From positions 1 to 6,202 of the forward strand of contig JAJAZH010000473.1 in NCBI GenBank assembly GCA_026785815.1: a stretch of DNA of 6,202 nucleotides, given 5' to 3'. Position numbers and translations under genes: made by a program. Under the pieces are notes generated by a model. That model did no database searches and was not told the origin of the DNA. It saw only the letters and a list, made by a program, of their open reading frames with translations. The DNA comes from Ramlibacter sp. Lineage in GTDB: Bacteria; Pseudomonadota; Gammaproteobacteria; Burkholderiales; Burkholderiaceae_C. This document shows positions 5,269 to 6,202 of the stretch, one piece after another. Each line of letters opens with the position of its first letter. Positions within the stretch are counted from its first letter, which is position 1.

Positions 5269-6202
5269 GTTCCGAGCCTGTGAGCACGCCGGTCGTTGAC
5301 GCCGTTCCCGCGCTCGAAGCCGTGCCGGTGGCCTGGACCGCGCCGCGCGGTTTCACCCTCTCCAGGCCGGTGCTGTTCATGCTGGTGCTGCTGACCGGGC
5401 TGTCGCTGTTGGTCAGCATGATGCTGTGGCAGCGGCTGTCCGCGATCCAGGAGCAGCTGGCGCGCCAGAGCGGGGAATCCGGCACGCTGGCGGTGGAGGC
5501 GCGGACCCTGGCGCGGCAGGCGCAGGATGTCGCGCGCGAAACGGCGGCGCGGCAGGCGGTGATGGAATCCCGGCTGTCGGAAGTCGCGATGCAGCGCAGC
5601 CAGCTGGAAGACTTGATGCAGAGCCTGTCGCGGTCGCGCGACGAGAACCTGGTGGTCGATATCGAGTCGGCTGTCCGCCTGGCGCAGCAGCAGGCGCAGC
5701 TCTCCGGCAGCGTCGAGCCGTTGCTGGCGGCATTGCGCACCGCCGAACAGCGTCTGGCTCGCGCCGCGCAACCCCGTCTCAATCGCCTGCGCTCCGCGGT
5801 CGGCCGCGACATCGAACGCATCACCGCGGCACGCGTGACCGACATCCCCGGCCTGATGGCGAAGCTGGACGAACTGGTGCGCCAGGTTGACGACCTGCCC
5901 CTGGCCAATGCGGTGGCCAGCGGCGGCGCCGGCGGCAAGAGCAAGGAGCCGCCGCCAGTGGACATGTCCTGGTGGCAGCGCAGCTTGTCGGTGCTTCATG
6001 CGGAGGCCCGGGCCCTGTTGCGCGTCAGCCGGATCGACCAGCCAGAAGCGGTGCTGCTGGCCCCGGAACAAGGTTTCTTCCTGCGCGAGAACCTCAAGCT
6101 CAAGCTGCTCAATGCGCGGCTGGCGCTGTTGTCGCGGCAGACCGAGTCGGCGCGGGCGGACGTCGCGGCCGCGTCGTCCGCGATCGCCCGCTACTTCGAG
6201 GC
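5265..6202 (+). CDS. hemX: HemX family membrane protein, cut off at the window end
   Basis: The gene starts at ATG 5265 inside the hemD stop (ATGA overlap at 5265-5268) and runs off the window after 312 codons with no stop. Family members are usually about 350-400 residues, so a short C-terminal part is missing. Residues 1-34 are a Pro/Ala/Val-rich cytoplasmic tail, about 36-55 are one transmembrane helix (VLFMLVLLTGLSLLVSMMLW), and about 56-125 are rich in Gln, Glu, Arg and Leu in a coiled-coil pattern. A low-complexity linker (SGGAGGKSKEPPPVD, 219-233) precedes the family's most conserved block, LLAPEQGFFLRENLKLKLLNA at 264-284 in part. The family is often labelled uroporphyrinogen-III C-methyltransferase, but no SAM-methyltransferase motif is visible. 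A scaffold or helper role at the membrane for haem synthesis is likelier, inferred from operon context. Confidence 0.92.
   Translation, partial: MSSEPVSTPVVDAVPALEAVPVAWTAPRGFTLSRPVLFMLVLLTGLSLLVSMMLWQRLSAIQEQLARQSGESGTLAVEARTLARQAQDVARETAARQAVMESRLSEVAMQRSQLEDLMQSLSRSRDENLVVDIESAVRLAQQQAQLSGSVEPLLAALRTAEQRLARAAQPRLNRLRSAVGRDIERITAARVTDIPGLMAKLDELVRQVDDLPLANAVASGGAGGKSKEPPPVDMSWWQRSLSVLHAEARALLRVSRIDQPEAVLLAPEQGFFLRENLKLKLLNARLALLSRQTESARADVAAASSAIARYFE

Noticed and set aside
5001..6071. 356-codon minus-strand frame opposite hemD and hemX
   Set aside because: Antisense shadow; the plus-strand genes are in a tight operon with family motifs.

Overview
The window is high-GC proteobacterial chromosome, most likely from a betaproteobacterium of the order Burkholderiales. 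The evidence is the divergent ppc / hemC-hemD-hemX arrangement, which I recall as common in that order, and the wording of the PEP carboxylase and HemC proteins. This taxonomic placement is from memory and was not searched.

Layout. On the minus strand, reading right to left, are ppc (phosphoenolpyruvate carboxylase, 3495 to 415), a 146-base gap with inverted repeats, and a small unknown gene for a 76-residue protein with a C-terminal membrane segment (268 to 38). On the plus strand, starting 74 bases from the ppc start, is a tightly packed haem operon: hemC (porphobilinogen deaminase), hemD (uroporphyrinogen-III synthase, 1 base after hemC) and hemX (membrane protein, overlapping hemD by ATGA and cut off by the window end). 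HemC makes hydroxymethylbilane and HemD closes it to uroporphyrinogen III. HemX is a membrane partner of poorly known function. PEP carboxylase feeds oxaloacetate to the TCA cycle. The 74-base divergent region must hold both promoters and contains a perfect 10-bp palindrome that reads as an extended -10 element on both strands.

The unusual feature is inside ppc. An 84-bp sequence is tandemly repeated three times, plus the start of a fourth copy (1368-1643), and adds 84 residues to the enzyme without breaking the frame. The insertion lies between the conserved lysine motif (SDSNKDGG) and the catalytic FHGRGG loop, at a helix-to-strand junction of the barrel. All the signature motifs and the C-terminal RNTG are intact, so the gene looks functional. 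The repeat unit is exactly 28 codons, is open in five of six frames and can form a hairpin. It resembles a dispersed intergenic repeat that has invaded a housekeeping gene, comparable in behaviour to Rickettsia palindromic elements.

I see no tRNA, rRNA, CRISPR array, transposase or phage gene. No stretch over 300 bases lacks a gene.
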